Positions 24,138-32,538 of a stretch of DNA of 64,000 bases are shown here, piece after piece. Origin of the DNA: Paenibacillus sp. yr247 (GTDB lineage Bacteria > Bacillota > Bacilli > Paenibacillales > NBRC-103111); NCBI RefSeq assembly GCF_900103825.1, contig NZ_FNIF01000016.1, positions 43,828 through 107,827 of the forward strand, written 5' to 3'. Numbering within the stretch: the first letter of the stretch is position 1; each line of letters begins with the position of its first letter. The notes beneath the pieces are model-generated. The model was given only the letters and a program-made list of their open reading frames with translations. It searched no databases and was not told the origin of the DNA. The translations under genes were made by a program, and so were the position numbers.

Positions 24138-25319
24138 TTACTTAACATACCCAACTAGTTCAACAAAACCTTTCCCTTTAATCGGTGTTTGAATCCTTTG
24201 GAGGGAATAGCTCTCACCTTTTAGTATACAGGCACCTTCCCAGATTGCTTTGAGAGGTCCGATGATAGGTATTTCTTGATGATTTAAAAGCGGTATCACA
24301 TGCAAGACCATTGAAAAATCAGGAAGTTCGATTTGCCATTCCACCGGGTACTTAGCGCCCGTATGAAGGCTTTTCCAAAATTTCAACGGTTTTAGAAAGA
24401 CATTTTCCGTCGTTGTAATAACGCTGTCTGTACTGATCAACTTAGCTATAGGGAGATCCGGGGATGCGGAGTCTGCGGTGTGCAGCCGGTTGATCAACAG
24501 ATCACGCCCGTCATCCAGCTGTAGTCCAAACCAGTCCCAGCCTCCCCCCTGGAGGAGACCATAATTGCGCCCCCACTGATGGTCGAACCACCCTTCACCG
24601 GATAATGTTTCTGTCATGCCGTCCGTATAGAGCTCTCCAAACACTTGATTTCGGGTCACAGAAAAGTAACGAAGTCCGTTCAGTGTTCCTTGTTCATCAA
24701 TAATGGAAGCCGGTTTTACAGGATTAAAATTTAGGCGGATACGGGTTGATTTGTCGGTGATCTGAAGATGGAAATTCGGATTTCGATCATCCGGAAATAA
24801 CATGATGGAATTCCCGTACTTCAGCCGGGTCGGTTTAGACTGTACCGAACCATGGTCCATTAGAAGGTGGGGAGATGGAAGGTTTCCCTGTAATAGATTC
24901 TTGTACTGCTTCCAAGTGCTCCAGTCGGTGGGGTTTATGAGGAGATATAGGGGAAGATAAAAACCAGCCATTTGATAGGTGAGCATTCGATCCAAATGCG
25001 ATCGGCATTCGTATTTTCGCTCATCTAACCGGATGAAGGAATAGATTATATAATGTCCTTTGGGAGCGGTCAATTCTCCAACCTGAAAAAATGACGCCAC
25101 CAAAGCATAACGGTTTCCCTGGTTCCCCGTGAGAAAAGCATAACAGTACCACCATTCCACATTCGAGGAAAGATGTTTTGTAGCGTCTTTAGGGAGAGAG
25201 ATTATGCGTTCTCCGTAATTCACAAGCCACACACCTAACTTTTTTAACAGGATATGCGCTTTTGCCCAAAGAGGCAACTTGTTTTGTAGAATCTGCTTGT
25301 CGTTACTGAGAAGCGGCAA
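24138..25319 (-). CDS. CrtC/AttH lipocalin-like domain protein
   Basis: A 393-aa protein of the 'predicted secreted hydrolase'/carotenoid 1,2-hydratase-like group. Family landmarks: VEWWYCYAFLTG near residue 54, SGEGWFDHQWGRNYG, GWDWFGLQLDDGRDLLI, and a C-terminal GFVELVGY. The N-terminus has no obvious signal peptide, so it may act in the cytoplasm or at the membrane. Family members include carotenoid hydratases and uncharacterised lipocalin-fold proteins; the substrate cannot be told from sequence. It lies just outside att4 and is transcribed towards the island. Confidence 0.8.
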   Translation of the reverse strand: MPLLSNDKQILQNKLPLWAKAHILLKKLGVWLVNYGERIISLPKDATKHLSSNVEWWYCYAFLTGNQGNRYALVASFFQVGELTAPKGHYIIYSFIRLDERKYECRSHLDRMLTYQMAGFYLPLYLLINPTDWSTWKQYKNLLQGNLPSPHLLMDHGSVQSKPTRLKYGNSIMLFPDDRNPNFHLQITDKSTRIRLNFNPVKPASIIDEQGTLNGLRYFSVTRNQVFGELYTDGMTETLSGEGWFDHQWGRNYGLLQGGGWDWFGLQLDDGRDLLINRLHTADSASPDLPIAKLISTDSVITTTENVFLKPLKFWKSLHTGAKYPVEWQIELPDFSMVLHVIPLLNHQEIPIIGPLKAIWEGACILKGESYSLQRIQTPIKGKGFVELVGYVK

Positions 25320-25370
25320 ACCATACCTAACGGCATTTATTTTAGAGGTTGCGTTAATCGGAAATAAATA

Positions 25371-25452
25371 AAGTTCAAACTTTAACTTTTAAACTTTAAA
25401 CTTTAAAGTTTAAAGTCTGAACTCTGAACTCTAAAATTTAAACCCTAAACTT
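25371..25452. repeat. TTTAAAC-type heptad repeat with perfect 24-bp palindrome, parC-like
   Basis: Overlapping AAACTTT units run on one strand and then the other. A perfect 24-bp palindrome lies at 25393-25416 (units AAACTTT / AAAGTTT). Then follow two TCTGAAC units and AAATTTAAACCCTAAACTTT. The tract ends about 110 bases before the ParM-like gene. Centromeres of ParMRC-type plasmid partition systems are repeat arrays upstream of parM, so this is a centromere candidate. Confidence 0.5.
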
Positions 25453-25562
25453 TATTGGCTCATTTAAATCAAAAATGTTAGAAATTCCTAGTAACCCTCC
25501 CAAATCTCTTCTACAATTCGAATCTATTATACTATCCATTTAGGTTGGGAGAGGAAATAGAC

Positions 25563-26759
25563 ATGGCCAAGCACGATATTCTTACCACAACCATTCATTT
25601 ATCCATTGATAACGGCAGCAGTCATATTAAAGGCATATATGACGATTTGAACAATTGTTTTATTTTCCCTAATGTTGTGGCACAACCATTTGGAGAACGC
25701 TTTTTATTGATGGAACAAGGAGATCCCTTGGATTTCTTAGATGTTCAGATCACATCACCTGCAATTGATACGGAACAGTACCGTCATGTCTACGTAGGAA
25801 ACTTGGCAATCGGCGACGAAGGTATCGTTCATGAAATCGTAGGAGATAAAGCGGTACAAAAAAAGGCGCAGAGACCTGAAACAATGGTTACCCTCCTAAC
25901 GGCTGCGGCATATGCTATTGCCAAGAAACACGAGGATGCTGTTAAGCGCGGTAAGAATCGCATTAAGGCTACGGTAAACTTAGGAACGGGATTGCCGATA
26001 AGAGAGATTACTAAATTCAGCGAAGAATTTGCACAAAAAATAACGGGAGGCGTTCATTCCATTACTTTTGTTACGACCCCGGTATTTAAAGGAGTAACGG
26101 TAGAAATGGAGTTCACGTTACCAACGGATATTAGCATTGACGATGTGTCCGGTGTTTATGACATGGAGGCCACTTCAAAGTCACAGTTGTCACATAAAGG
26201 CTTCGGTATAGCGGATGTTGGCGGTGTAGATATGGATATCGCGTTTTTTAGACCGGGGCTTGATCTGGATCAGCGGCATTCAACAGGTGCTAAAATCTAC
26301 CTAAACGATGCATTGGAAAGTATACGAAATGAGATCAACTCCCAAGGCGAGGAGTTAATCTCAAGCACAGCAGAACTGACGTTAATGCTCGTCAACAAGG
26401 AATATGAAATCTACGCAGAGGGTAAAGTTGCGTTTGACATGACTAACCTTGTAAACCGTCACATGCGCATCTTGGCGGAAAAGGTGCTAAAATACGCCCG
26501 TAACTCTTGGAAGCATGTCCGTTATGCCAATGAGTTTTGGTTTATCGGCGGCGGGGCGATCGTGCTTCAACCTTGGATTGAGAAATTAAATGCCGAATTG
26601 GGTTTGCCGATTCGTTTTGATAATGCAGAGTACAGCCAATTCCGCAATGCCCGCGGAACCTTCTTTCTGCTGGAGCATGCCCTGAAACATACTGATGACG
26701 AAGCAGCGGCAAGCATTGAATCCGAGAGAGGATCCGAGGGTGGGAGCGGATCGGATTGA
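25563..26759 (+). CDS. ParM/Alp-type actin-like partition protein
   Basis: A 398-aa actin-fold ATPase of the ParM/StbA (ALP) group that polymerises to segregate plasmids. Visible: phosphate-1 loop IDNGSSHIKG at the N-terminus, LGTGLPIREI in the middle, phosphate-2 GIADVGGVDMDIAF near residue 218, and the adenosine loop FWFIGGGAIVLQPW near residue 330. Start ATG 25563 follows GGAGAGGA. It is followed, with a 4-base overlap, by a small adaptor-like gene, and a repeat tract lies upstream. This is the usual centromere-motor-adaptor order of a type II partition cassette, here on what looks like a chromosome. Confidence 0.87.
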   Translation: MAKHDILTTTIHLSIDNGSSHIKGIYDDLNNCFIFPNVVAQPFGERFLLMEQGDPLDFLDVQITSPAIDTEQYRHVYVGNLAIGDEGIVHEIVGDKAVQKKAQRPETMVTLLTAAAYAIAKKHEDAVKRGKNRIKATVNLGTGLPIREITKFSEEFAQKITGGVHSITFVTTPVFKGVTVEMEFTLPTDISIDDVSGVYDMEATSKSQLSHKGFGIADVGGVDMDIAFFRPGLDLDQRHSTGAKIYLNDALESIRNEINSQGEELISSTAELTLMLVNKEYEIYAEGKVAFDMTNLVNRHMRILAEKVLKYARNSWKHVRYANEFWFIGGGAIVLQPWIEKLNAELGLPIRFDNAEYSQFRNARGTFFLLEHALKHTDDEAAASIESERGSEGGSGSD

Positions 26760-27154
26760 AGAAACGGAGATCTACTGTGTTGGTTTGTCCAGGTAAGGAT
26801 GTGACTCTTTATATCCCGACTGAAACACCGCCTGAGGTCATTGATTATATGAACCAGTTGAAAGCAGAAGGTATGTTTAGTCATGGCATTATGGATATTT
26901 TGATAAGGCATATTCTCCATGAACAATCAATTGCGACACCGGTTAAGGAAAACGCTCCAAATAATGTCATCGAATCGTTCATAGATGATGCTGTTTTCAT
27001 AACAGAACCTATGGAAGATCAGGAAGACCATGAATTTATGGTTGCCCCGGATTCTAAAAGCCAGAAGAACTTCAGTCTGGAAGAAATATTTCGACAAGCC
27101 AGCCGGAATGCCGGTAAGCTTATGCATGATATAGATAATGAAGGAAGGAAATAA
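26756..27154 (+). CDS. Probable ParR-like adaptor of the partition module
   Basis: A 132-aa protein starting at TTG 26756, overlapping the ParM-like stop (TTGA), with GGGTGGGAG upstream. The N-terminal part (KKRRSTVLVCPGKDVTLYIPTETPPEVIDYMNQL) fits a small ribbon-helix-helix-like or adaptor domain. The middle is helical (SHGIMDILIRHIL), and the C-terminus is acidic then helical (EEIFRQASRNAGKLMHDI), like the filament-binding tail of ParR proteins. Identification rests mainly on position and size. Confidence 0.6.
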   Translation: MKKRRSTVLVCPGKDVTLYIPTETPPEVIDYMNQLKAEGMFSHGIMDILIRHILHEQSIATPVKENAPNNVIESFIDDAVFITEPMEDQEDHEFMVAPDSKSQKNFSLEEIFRQASRNAGKLMHDIDNEGRK

Positions 27155-27199
27155 AACGGGTGGGGTGAACTCCGATCATAATGAAAAGGGGGACATCGA

Positions 27200-27658
27200 A
27201 TGTCTAACGGACAAGCAAATGAGGGTACGCGTAGTTTTTCAATTTCTGATGATATTTTTCGTCAACCGGGATTAGATATATTTTCTCAAATGGTATACAT
27301 TATTTTGAAAGGCTTTGCCTCCGAATCAAATTTTCCTGAGTTATCGGTTATTTCCAAACTTGGCCGAATGAATGACAAGCAGACGATGAAGGCATTGCAA
27401 AGCCTCGTAGAACTGAAAATTCTTCCGCATAAATTGTTTCGACGGATGGTCGGCGATTTCCAAGATGACCGCCTCTCATGGGCGGCAAAGGGATTGCTTA
27501 TCTTTTGCAAAGAGAACCCGCACATTAATTTGCACGACCTGCTGGAATTAGCGAGCGAATCGGGCGAGGACGAACATAGTATAAGAAAGGCGCTAAAAGA
27601 GTTGAGCCAATATGGCTACCTGGAAGAATACCCAGAGTGGCGACAAATTGCAAACTGA
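27200..27658 (+). CDS. Tandem winged-helix protein, replication- or partition-associated
   Basis: A 152-aa protein with two apparent winged-helix units: residues 28-75 (FSQMVYIILKGFASESNFPE ... ALQSLVELKIL) and residues 92-145 (LSWAAKGLLIFCKENPHINL ... KALKELSQYGYLEE). This matches the helix-turn-helix form of plasmid replication initiator N-termini and DnaD-like proteins, but it is too short to be a full initiator. Start ATG 27200 follows AAGGGGGA. It lies 45 bases after the adaptor gene and before a strong terminator, so it is the third gene of the partition operon. Confidence 0.65.
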   Translation: MSNGQANEGTRSFSISDDIFRQPGLDIFSQMVYIILKGFASESNFPELSVISKLGRMNDKQTMKALQSLVELKILPHKLFRRMVGDFQDDRLSWAAKGLLIFCKENPHINLHDLLELASESGEDEHSIRKALKELSQYGYLEEYPEWRQIAN

Positions 27659-27676
27659 AATGACGAATTATGCTTC

Positions 27677-27709
27677 AAAAAAGGCATCCGCTTCGCTGGA
27701 TGCCTTTTA
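27677..27709 (+). terminator. Terminator of the partition operon
   Basis: Stem AAAAAGGCATCC / GGATGCCTTTT with a GCTTCGC-type loop, T-run at the 3' side. Confidence 0.85.
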
Positions 27710-27765
27710 ACTTGCGATTATAGACAACTGTCAATGAAAACATAAAGGAAGGTCCAATGAAAGTT

Positions 27766-28320
27766 TTAACTTAGTAGTTGTTGGGAACCAGGTGGTATGA
27801 AATAAGGCGGTATTTTAATCCACCCGCGTTTCACCATTAATTGTTTTAATTTTGCTCCCAAAATTACTTTTTCCGCTTGGAACTTAAGAAACAATAAACC
27901 AAAATCTGTCCGAATCGATTCTGCATTGGCACTTGCGGCATGGATAATCAAACTAACAATTTTAAAAGATAATTCATTGGCAAGCACTTCATCCGTCAAT
28001 TTAACGCCAAGCGGAATACTGTTAGAATCTGAATGAGGCATATCTTCATGAGCAGGTGGTAAACTAATCCCTTCTTTAAGCATGAAATCATAGAGCTGCT
28101 CCCGCTGACTAAGGTTGAGTTCCAAATCTTCCTTAAGCATTGTTTTTAGTTCCTCATCATTGGTGGTGTGTATACCAGCTTGAACAGTTACTTTCGCTAC
28201 TTCAAGTCCTGCCAAGTAAATCCAACAAGCCATCACCTCTCCTACATGAAGTGGTTTGGGTTTCTCTTCATCTGTCAAAGATTTAATTGTTGTAATTGCA
28301 ACTTCTAAAATGCCTGTCAT
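27766..28320 (-). CDS. DUF3231 family protein
   Basis: A 184-aa protein of the DUF3231 family found in endospore formers: LHVGEVMACWIYLAGLEVAK, a DELKTMLKEDLELNLSQREQ helix, LKEGISLP, and an almost all-helical C-terminus ending IPPYFIPPG. The fold is a ferritin-like four-helix bundle according to family annotation as I remember it. The start at 28320 (MTGILEVAI) follows GGAGGAATC; the longer frame to 28443 has no site. The role is unknown; related proteins are linked with sporulation. Confidence 0.8.
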   Translation of the reverse strand: MTGILEVAITTIKSLTDEEKPKPLHVGEVMACWIYLAGLEVAKVTVQAGIHTTNDEELKTMLKEDLELNLSQREQLYDFMLKEGISLPPAHEDMPHSDSNSIPLGVKLTDEVLANELSFKIVSLIIHAASANAESIRTDFGLLFLKFQAEKVILGAKLKQLMVKRGWIKIPPYFIPPGSQQLLS

Positions 28321-28540
28321 TGTGATTCCTCCGATGTTGTCATTTATTTGCATATTCTTTACTATGAAATCTTTTTTATTCATAGGTTGGTAATGTCTGA
28401 AAGAAGTATAATAATGAAAGTCAGTAGAGTCCGATTTTTCCAAAAGTTAAACATAGATATGTGATATAATCATCGATAGAAAATCCACTTGAAGAGAATA
28501 GTCAACAGAAACAAGGAAATTGAGCACTAGGAGATACTAA

Positions 28541-29176
28541 ATGGAACTGTATACATCATTTTTATTACTGAGCCTTACTTCATTTTTTACACTCATTAAT
28601 CCACTTGCCATCATGCCAATTTTTATGTCGATGACAGCCGATCTTGAATCACAGAAGAAAGTCCATACTGCTCGAAAAGCAGTAGTTGTTTCATTTTTTC
28701 TATTGCTCATTTTTTCAACTACAGGCGAATGGTTGTTTCACTTTTTCAACATTTCTATTAACAGTTTAAAGATTGTCGGTGGGATTATTTTCATTTTAAT
28801 GGGACAGGATATGCTTCAGGCTCGACTTGTTCGTACAAAGGTTGATAAAGCGGATGTCGATACATATGTAAATGATATTTCCATTACACCACTAGCTATT
28901 CCAATGATATGTGGTCCAGGTGCTATTACGAATGGAATTGTTCTTATGGAATCAACGACAAATATTATGGAGAAGGTTATATTAATATTTGTGATTGCTG
29001 TCGTACTCATGCTTACCTACATTGTTCTTGTTAACTCAACTACCATTTATCGATGGATTGGGCCAACAGGCAATAATGTACTCATGCGTTTAATGGGATT
29101 AATTGTTATGGTAATTGCCATAGAGTTTATGGTAAGTGGAATAACGCCGATTATCCGGCAAATTCTAAAACTTTAA
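28541..29176 (+). CDS. MarC family integral membrane protein
   Basis: A 211-aa protein with six predicted membrane helices. The MarC (UPF0056) motifs are LINPLAIMPIF near residue 19, the glycine-rich helix IVGGIIFILMGQDML near 80, and LAIPMICGPGAITNGIVLM near 118. Start ATG 28541 follows CACTAGGAGATA. MarC proteins were once linked to multiple antibiotic resistance, but the transport role is unproven. Stands alone between DUF3231 (divergent) and a hairpin terminator. Confidence 0.88.
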   Translation: MELYTSFLLLSLTSFFTLINPLAIMPIFMSMTADLESQKKVHTARKAVVVSFFLLLIFSTTGEWLFHFFNISINSLKIVGGIIFILMGQDMLQARLVRTKVDKADVDTYVNDISITPLAIPMICGPGAITNGIVLMESTTNIMEKVILIFVIAVVLMLTYIVLVNSTTIYRWIGPTGNNVLMRLMGLIVMVIAIEFMVSGITPIIRQILKL

Positions 29177-29200
29177 ATAAGCAACTCCTTTAAAATTCAC

Positions 29201-29224
29201 AAGGGCACCCAAACGGGTGCCCTT
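29201..29224. terminator. Bidirectional hairpin between MarC and the 79-aa membrane gene
   Basis: Perfect 10-bp stem AAGGGCACCC / GGGTGCCCTT with loop AAAC. Flanks are AT-rich but the T-runs are short on both sides. Confidence 0.65.
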
Positions 29225-29235
29225 AAATTCGCTGT

Positions 29236-29475
29236 TTAATTAAACCCTGGAAAATCAGATAAATCGGATAAACGGATAAAAAATAAAACAAAAGATAAAA
29301 TACCGATAAGTACGATTGGGAACGTTTGTTTGAAAGAATCCTTAACCCGAACGTGAGTCAGAATTCCTCCAATGGCTGTAATACCAAGCACAAGTGCCCC
29401 AAACGCTGTCCAGCTTGGTTCCCAAAAATCGATAATCAATGCAGCGTTCCGCCGGGGAACGTAGGGATGGAACAT
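29236..29475 (-). CDS. Small membrane protein, 79 aa
   Basis: Has two hydrophobic segments (AFGALVLGITAIGGILTHV and FPIVLIGILSFVLFFIRL) with IIDFWEPSW before the first. The start is uncertain: no clear ribosome-binding site lies before the outermost ATG at 29475, and the first 12 residues look unlike the rest, so the true start may be internal. Family not recognised. The 240 bases upstream (29476-29710) hold no convincing gene. Confidence 0.5.
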   Translation of the reverse strand: MFHPYVPRRNAALIIDFWEPSWTAFGALVLGITAIGGILTHVRVKDSFKQTFPIVLIGILSFVLFFIRLSDLSDFPGFN

Positions 29476-29724
29476 AAATAAGTGTGTACGATCGGAAATA
29501 ACTTCTTCAAGTTACGAACCGGATCAAGGGGGATCATAAATCCTGATATTTCCCGGGAAAACATGTGGAGATAGGCTTGATGAAGCTTTCCACCAACAAA
29601 AGACGACATTATTCCTATTATTCCCCGAAAAAATACTAACTTCACACTTCCCTTACTTCGACAGATATTACAAGCAGGGTGTTGTACTATTTTGGTACAT
29701 ACATACATCTAGGAGGTGCAGTTC

Positions 29725-30060
29725 TTGATTGATAAAAATATTAAGAGTAGAGCAGTATGGTTCATTAATAATGAGATTGAGCGAGTTTTAAGGGATTTGG
29801 AAAGTGGGATCATTAAAAAAGATCAAGCAATAGGCAGTTTAAATACACTTTTCAACGTTTCCTCCGGCATTGAGGATACTACGCATATGCAGCTTGTTTG
29901 TAGGATCATTACATACTTACGTACTACAAATTTTTACGGCCAAATTAAAAAAATGTATATGAATAATTACTTTCATGAGTCGAATCAAACGAATCAGACT
30001 ACATCTGATGAAAATAAAGAAATGATTCCTATGAAAGTTTTAGAGAAAATAGTTCGATAA
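29725..30060 (+). CDS. Hypothetical protein, 111 aa
   Basis: The TTG start at 29725 lies 8 bases after a perfect AGGAGG; the earlier in-frame GTG at 29716 overlaps that site. Mostly helical: INNEIERVLRDLESGIIKKD, QAIGSLNTLFNVSSGIED, then a polar Asn/Thr-rich tail (NYFHESNQTNQTTSDENKE). No membrane or catalytic motif. Strong Shine-Dalgarno and a downstream terminator support expression. Family unknown. Confidence 0.6.
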   Translation: MIDKNIKSRAVWFINNEIERVLRDLESGIIKKDQAIGSLNTLFNVSSGIEDTTHMQLVCRIITYLRTTNFYGQIKKMYMNNYFHESNQTNQTTSDENKEMIPMKVLEKIVR

Positions 30061-30080
30061 GGAGTATCTAAGTTGTACCT

Positions 30081-30130
30081 AAAAAGCCTTCAAACCACTT
30101 TAGAGGTGGAATGAAGGCTTTTTCCTTTTT
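30081..30130. terminator. Bidirectional intrinsic terminator
   Basis: Stem AAAAAGCCTTCA / TGAAGGCTTTTT with an inner CCACTT-TAG-AGGTGG hairpin. Poly-T occurs on both strands. Confidence 0.88.
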
Positions 30131-30238
30131 TCACGCGACTTTGTTTTGACCACTAGAACTCAGATAAGCATTGCGTCCTGCACCCAATCCCACAGAGAGT
30201 AAAAGCATACAAGCTATCACCATGATTATCAGTGGCAT
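30131..30238 (-). CDS. Possible 35-aa single-TM peptide
   Basis: The minus-strand frame MPLIIMVIACMLLLSVGLGA followed by GRNAYLSSS forms one membrane helix. It ends directly at the bidirectional terminator, which favours a real gene. No good ribosome-binding site is seen, so the start may lie a few codons upstream. Kept at low confidence. Confidence 0.3.
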   Translation of the reverse strand: MPLIIMVIACMLLLSVGLGAGRNAYLSSSGQNKVA

Positions 30239-30268
30239 GGACCAGGCATTATGCCTAACTGTGCATGT

Positions 30269-30304
30269 AAAAGAGGATACCTCATGGGTATCCCTTTTCT
30301 TTTT
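30269..30304 (+). terminator. Hairpin terminator
   Basis: AAAAGAGGATACC / GGTATCCCTTTT with loop TCATG, followed by CTTTTT. Confidence 0.65.
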
Positions 30305-30333
30305 CAATCCATGTTAATGCACATGTCATTTGA

Positions 30334-30513
30334 CTAATTTTCGATCAGACTGCTCAAAGGCACCTCTTGTTCGCTTTCTGGCTGATCCAAAGGGTAGATT
30401 CGGGCTGTTTCGTTCTTGTCATCCACATTTTGGATGTAGACTGGAGTCCCATTATAGGTCACATTGGCCATGATCGGTGAAACAGCAATCTCCTGAGCTC
30501 GTTGATTGTTCAT
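30334..30513 (-). CDS. sspH: H-type small acid-soluble spore protein
   Basis: A 59-aa protein: MNNQRAQEIAVSPIMANVTY, then NGTPVYIQNVDD, ETARIYPLD and a C-terminal LSSLIEN. This closely follows the SspH family (MNxxRAxEIxxSPxMANVTYNGxPxYIQ). H-type SASPs are made in the forespore under sigma-G and coat spore DNA. The start at 30513 follows AGGAGG 7 bases upstream. Shorter than 60 codons, so easily missed. It is direct evidence of an endospore former. Confidence 0.93.
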   Translation of the reverse strand: MNNQRAQEIAVSPIMANVTYNGTPVYIQNVDDKNETARIYPLDQPESEQEVPLSSLIEN

Positions 30514-30566
30514 TTTGTTGACCTCCTTGCTTTTTAGTTACATTGTTTGCGAATGTGAACCGATGT

Positions 30567-30704
30567 ATGCATAAGAAAGAGGGCTTATTGGAAATAGGAG
30601 GTAGCTGGGAAAGCCGGGTATGGCAGCTCACTCCCCTTGTTTTAATGAAGGATTTTTGGCACAATAAAAGACAGATGGTATGCTTCGGCTGCTTAGTAGA
30701 ATAA
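30567..30704 (+). CDS. Possible leader peptide upstream of the RlmN-family gene, 45 aa
   Basis: Reads [20 protein letters not shown], then [13 protein letters not shown] and a Cys-rich end (CFGCLVE). It ends 37 bases before the methyltransferase start. There is no good ribosome-binding site, and a GTG four codons earlier (30555) is an alternative start. The Trp- and Cys-rich composition and the position resemble regulatory upstream reading frames of ribosome-targeting resistance genes, but a chance frame cannot be excluded. Confidence 0.35.
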   Translation: MHKKEGLLEIGGSWESRVWQLTPLVLMKDFWHNKRQMVCFGCLVE

Positions 30705-30741
30705 GACTGTTTGTGAAAGTCTTGAAAAGAGGATAACAAAA

Positions 30742-31839
30742 ATGAATAAACAATCCATATATGGATTAACTTTTGATCAATTGGTTGCATGGCTTGAGGA
30801 AAATGGGCATAAAAAGTCGCGGGCCTTACAAGTCTGGGATTGGCTATATCGGAAGCGGGTAACCGACTTCTCAGAGATGACAGATGTAAATAAAGACTGT
30901 ATTCATCGGTTAGGCGAGCATTTTGTCATCCAAACCTTGAATGAACACATGAGGCAAGAATCAGCGGATGGAACCATGAAGTTTCTGTTTAAGCTGCAGG
31001 ATGGTAATTTAATCGAAACAGTGTTGATGAGGCATAAATTCGGCTTATCCGTCTGTGTAACAACGCAAGTCGGTTGTAATATTGGGTGCTCATTCTGCGC
31101 GAGTGGTTTATTGGCCAAAAGCCGTGATCTATCCAGTGCAGAAATCGTGGAACAAATTATGAAGGTTCAGTTTCATTTGGACAAAAAGGCCGAAGATGAA
31201 AATGTCAGCCACATTGTCGTGATGGGGATTGGCGAGCCATTTGATAATTTCAAAAACATGGTGGATTTTATCCGCGTCGTGAAAGATCAGAAAGGGCTAG
31301 ACATCGCCGCCAGACATATTACGGTATCCACCAGCGGTCTTGCTGATAAAATCATCGAATTCGCGGACTCTGACTTGAAGGTAAACTTAGCCATTTCTTT
31401 GCATGCCCCGACGAACGAGCTTCGTACGCGGATCATGAAAATAAACAAAGCGATTCCTATAGAGAAATTAATGCAGGCCATTGAGTACTATTTGGACAAA
31501 ACGAATCGAAGAATTACATTGGAGTATATTTTGCTGAAGGATGTTAATGACGGCAGAGAGCATGCACTTCAACTGGCAGAGCTTATCCAGCACATCCGAC
31601 AACTCGCTAATGTGAACTTAATTCCGTATAATCCTGTGGATGAACATAGTCAATATCAAAGGAGTGAGCGGGAGTCGGTGCGGGCTTTCTATGATACGTT
31701 GAAAAAGCAGGGCATAAGCTGCAGTGTCCGCCTTGAGCATGGGACGGATATTGATGCCGCTTGTGGACAATTAAGAAGCAAACAGATCAAACAATCCACA
31801 GGGGATAACCTAGGTCGGGATAGTTTGGTTGTCGGATAA
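30742..31839 (+). CDS. rlmN: RlmN/Cfr-family radical SAM 23S rRNA methyltransferase
   Basis: A 365-aa radical SAM enzyme that methylates adenosine 2503 of 23S rRNA. The Fe-S motif is [17 protein letters not shown] binds [11 protein letters not shown] and [14 protein letters not shown] follow. The catalytic C-terminal Cys is in [10 protein letters not shown]. The opening [21 protein letters not shown] and LIETVLMRH favour RlmN over Cfr, although [12 protein letters not shown] and the spacing after it recall Cfr-like clades. Start ATG 30742 follows AGAGGATAAC. It may be a second, diverged copy, since rlmN normally sits near prpC/rsgA. A possible leader peptide lies upstream. Confidence 0.85.
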   Translation: MNKQSIYGLTFDQLVAWLEENGHKKSRALQVWDWLYRKRVTDFSEMTDVNKDCIHRLGEHFVIQTLNEHMRQESADGTMKFLFKLQDGNLIETVLMRHKFGLSVCVTTQVGCNIGCSFCASGLLAKSRDLSSAEIVEQIMKVQFHLDKKAEDENVSHIVVMGIGEPFDNFKNMVDFIRVVKDQKGLDIAARHITVSTSGLADKIIEFADSDLKVNLAISLHAPTNELRTRIMKINKAIPIEKLMQAIEYYLDKTNRRITLEYILLKDVNDGREHALQLAELIQHIRQLANVNLIPYNPVDEHSQYQRSERESVRAFYDTLKKQGISCSVRLEHGTDIDAACGQLRSKQIKQSTGDNLGRDSLVVG

Positions 31840-31851
31840 AGAGTGCGAAAG

Positions 31852-31888
31852 GAACCCATCAGTCTGCTGAGCGGGTTTCTTTAATTTT
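31852..31888 (+). terminator. Hairpin after the RlmN-family gene
   Basis: AACCC...GGGTT outer stem with inner CAG-TCTG-CTG, followed by TCTTTAATTTT. Confidence 0.5.
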
Positions 31889-31908
31889 AATTCTCATAGG
31901 AGGTGAAT

Positions 31909-32499
31909 GTGCTGTTTTTCCAACCCATTGCGGTTTCTTTTTTTGAACAGCCCACACTCGTTTTGGCACGTTCGCTGCTCGGCATGCTGCTTGTGAAGGT
32001 AACAGAGGTAGGCGTGACCTCAGGTTGGATCGTTGAAACAGAAGCCTACATAGGTCCAGGGGACCGTGCTGCACACAGCTTTGGTAATCGCAGGACACCA
32101 AGAACGGAAGTCATGTTTGGCCCTCCTGGTTTTGCGTACACCTATGTAATGCATACCCATTGCCTGGTAAACGTAGTTAGTGGAGAGCCTGGCCATCCAG
32201 AGGCTGTATTGATTCGAGCGGTGGAACCCTGTACAGGTATTGATCAGATGTATGAGCGACGCGGCAAGGATAAAAAGCTAAAAAAGCTCACAAATGGTCC
32301 TGGTAAACTAACTAAAGCGCTAGGCATTGATAGGGAGGATTACGGAAGGCCGTTCTTTGAGCGTCCACTTTACATCTCCGAAGGAAAACAAGTAGAGAAC
32401 ATTGCCGCGGGCCCGAGAATCGGCATAGAGAATAGTGGGGAAGCCAAGGATTATCCGTGGCGATTTTGGGTAAAGGATAACCCTTATGTATCTAAATAG
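31909..32499 (+). CDS. mpg: DNA-3-methyladenine glycosylase (AAG/MPG type)
   Basis: A 196-aa base-excision repair enzyme that removes alkylated purines. AAG-family blocks: LARSLLGMLLV, GWIVETEAYIGPGDRAAHSF (with the catalytic Glu), RTPRTEVMFGPPGFAYTYV, HCLVNVVSGEPGHPEAVLIRA and LTNGPGKLTKALGID. The start GTG 31909 is chosen because AGGAGG (31898-31903) overlaps the earlier GTG at 31903. Full length for the family. Confidence 0.93.
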   Translation: MLFFQPIAVSFFEQPTLVLARSLLGMLLVKVTEVGVTSGWIVETEAYIGPGDRAAHSFGNRRTPRTEVMFGPPGFAYTYVMHTHCLVNVVSGEPGHPEAVLIRAVEPCTGIDQMYERRGKDKKLKKLTNGPGKLTKALGIDREDYGRPFFERPLYISEGKQVENIAAGPRIGIENSGEAKDYPWRFWVKDNPYVSK

Positions 32500-32538
32500 C
32501 TAGGAGCCAGTCAGGCACCTATCTCCTTTTACGTATTA

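Noticed and set aside
25432..25452. CCCTAAA telomere-like heptamer
   Set aside because: A single unit within a mixed heptad tract of a bacterial sequence; coincidence.
29436..29708. 90-codon minus-strand frame
   Set aside because: Overlaps the 79-aa membrane gene, lacks a ribosome-binding site, and its sequence has no consistent pattern.
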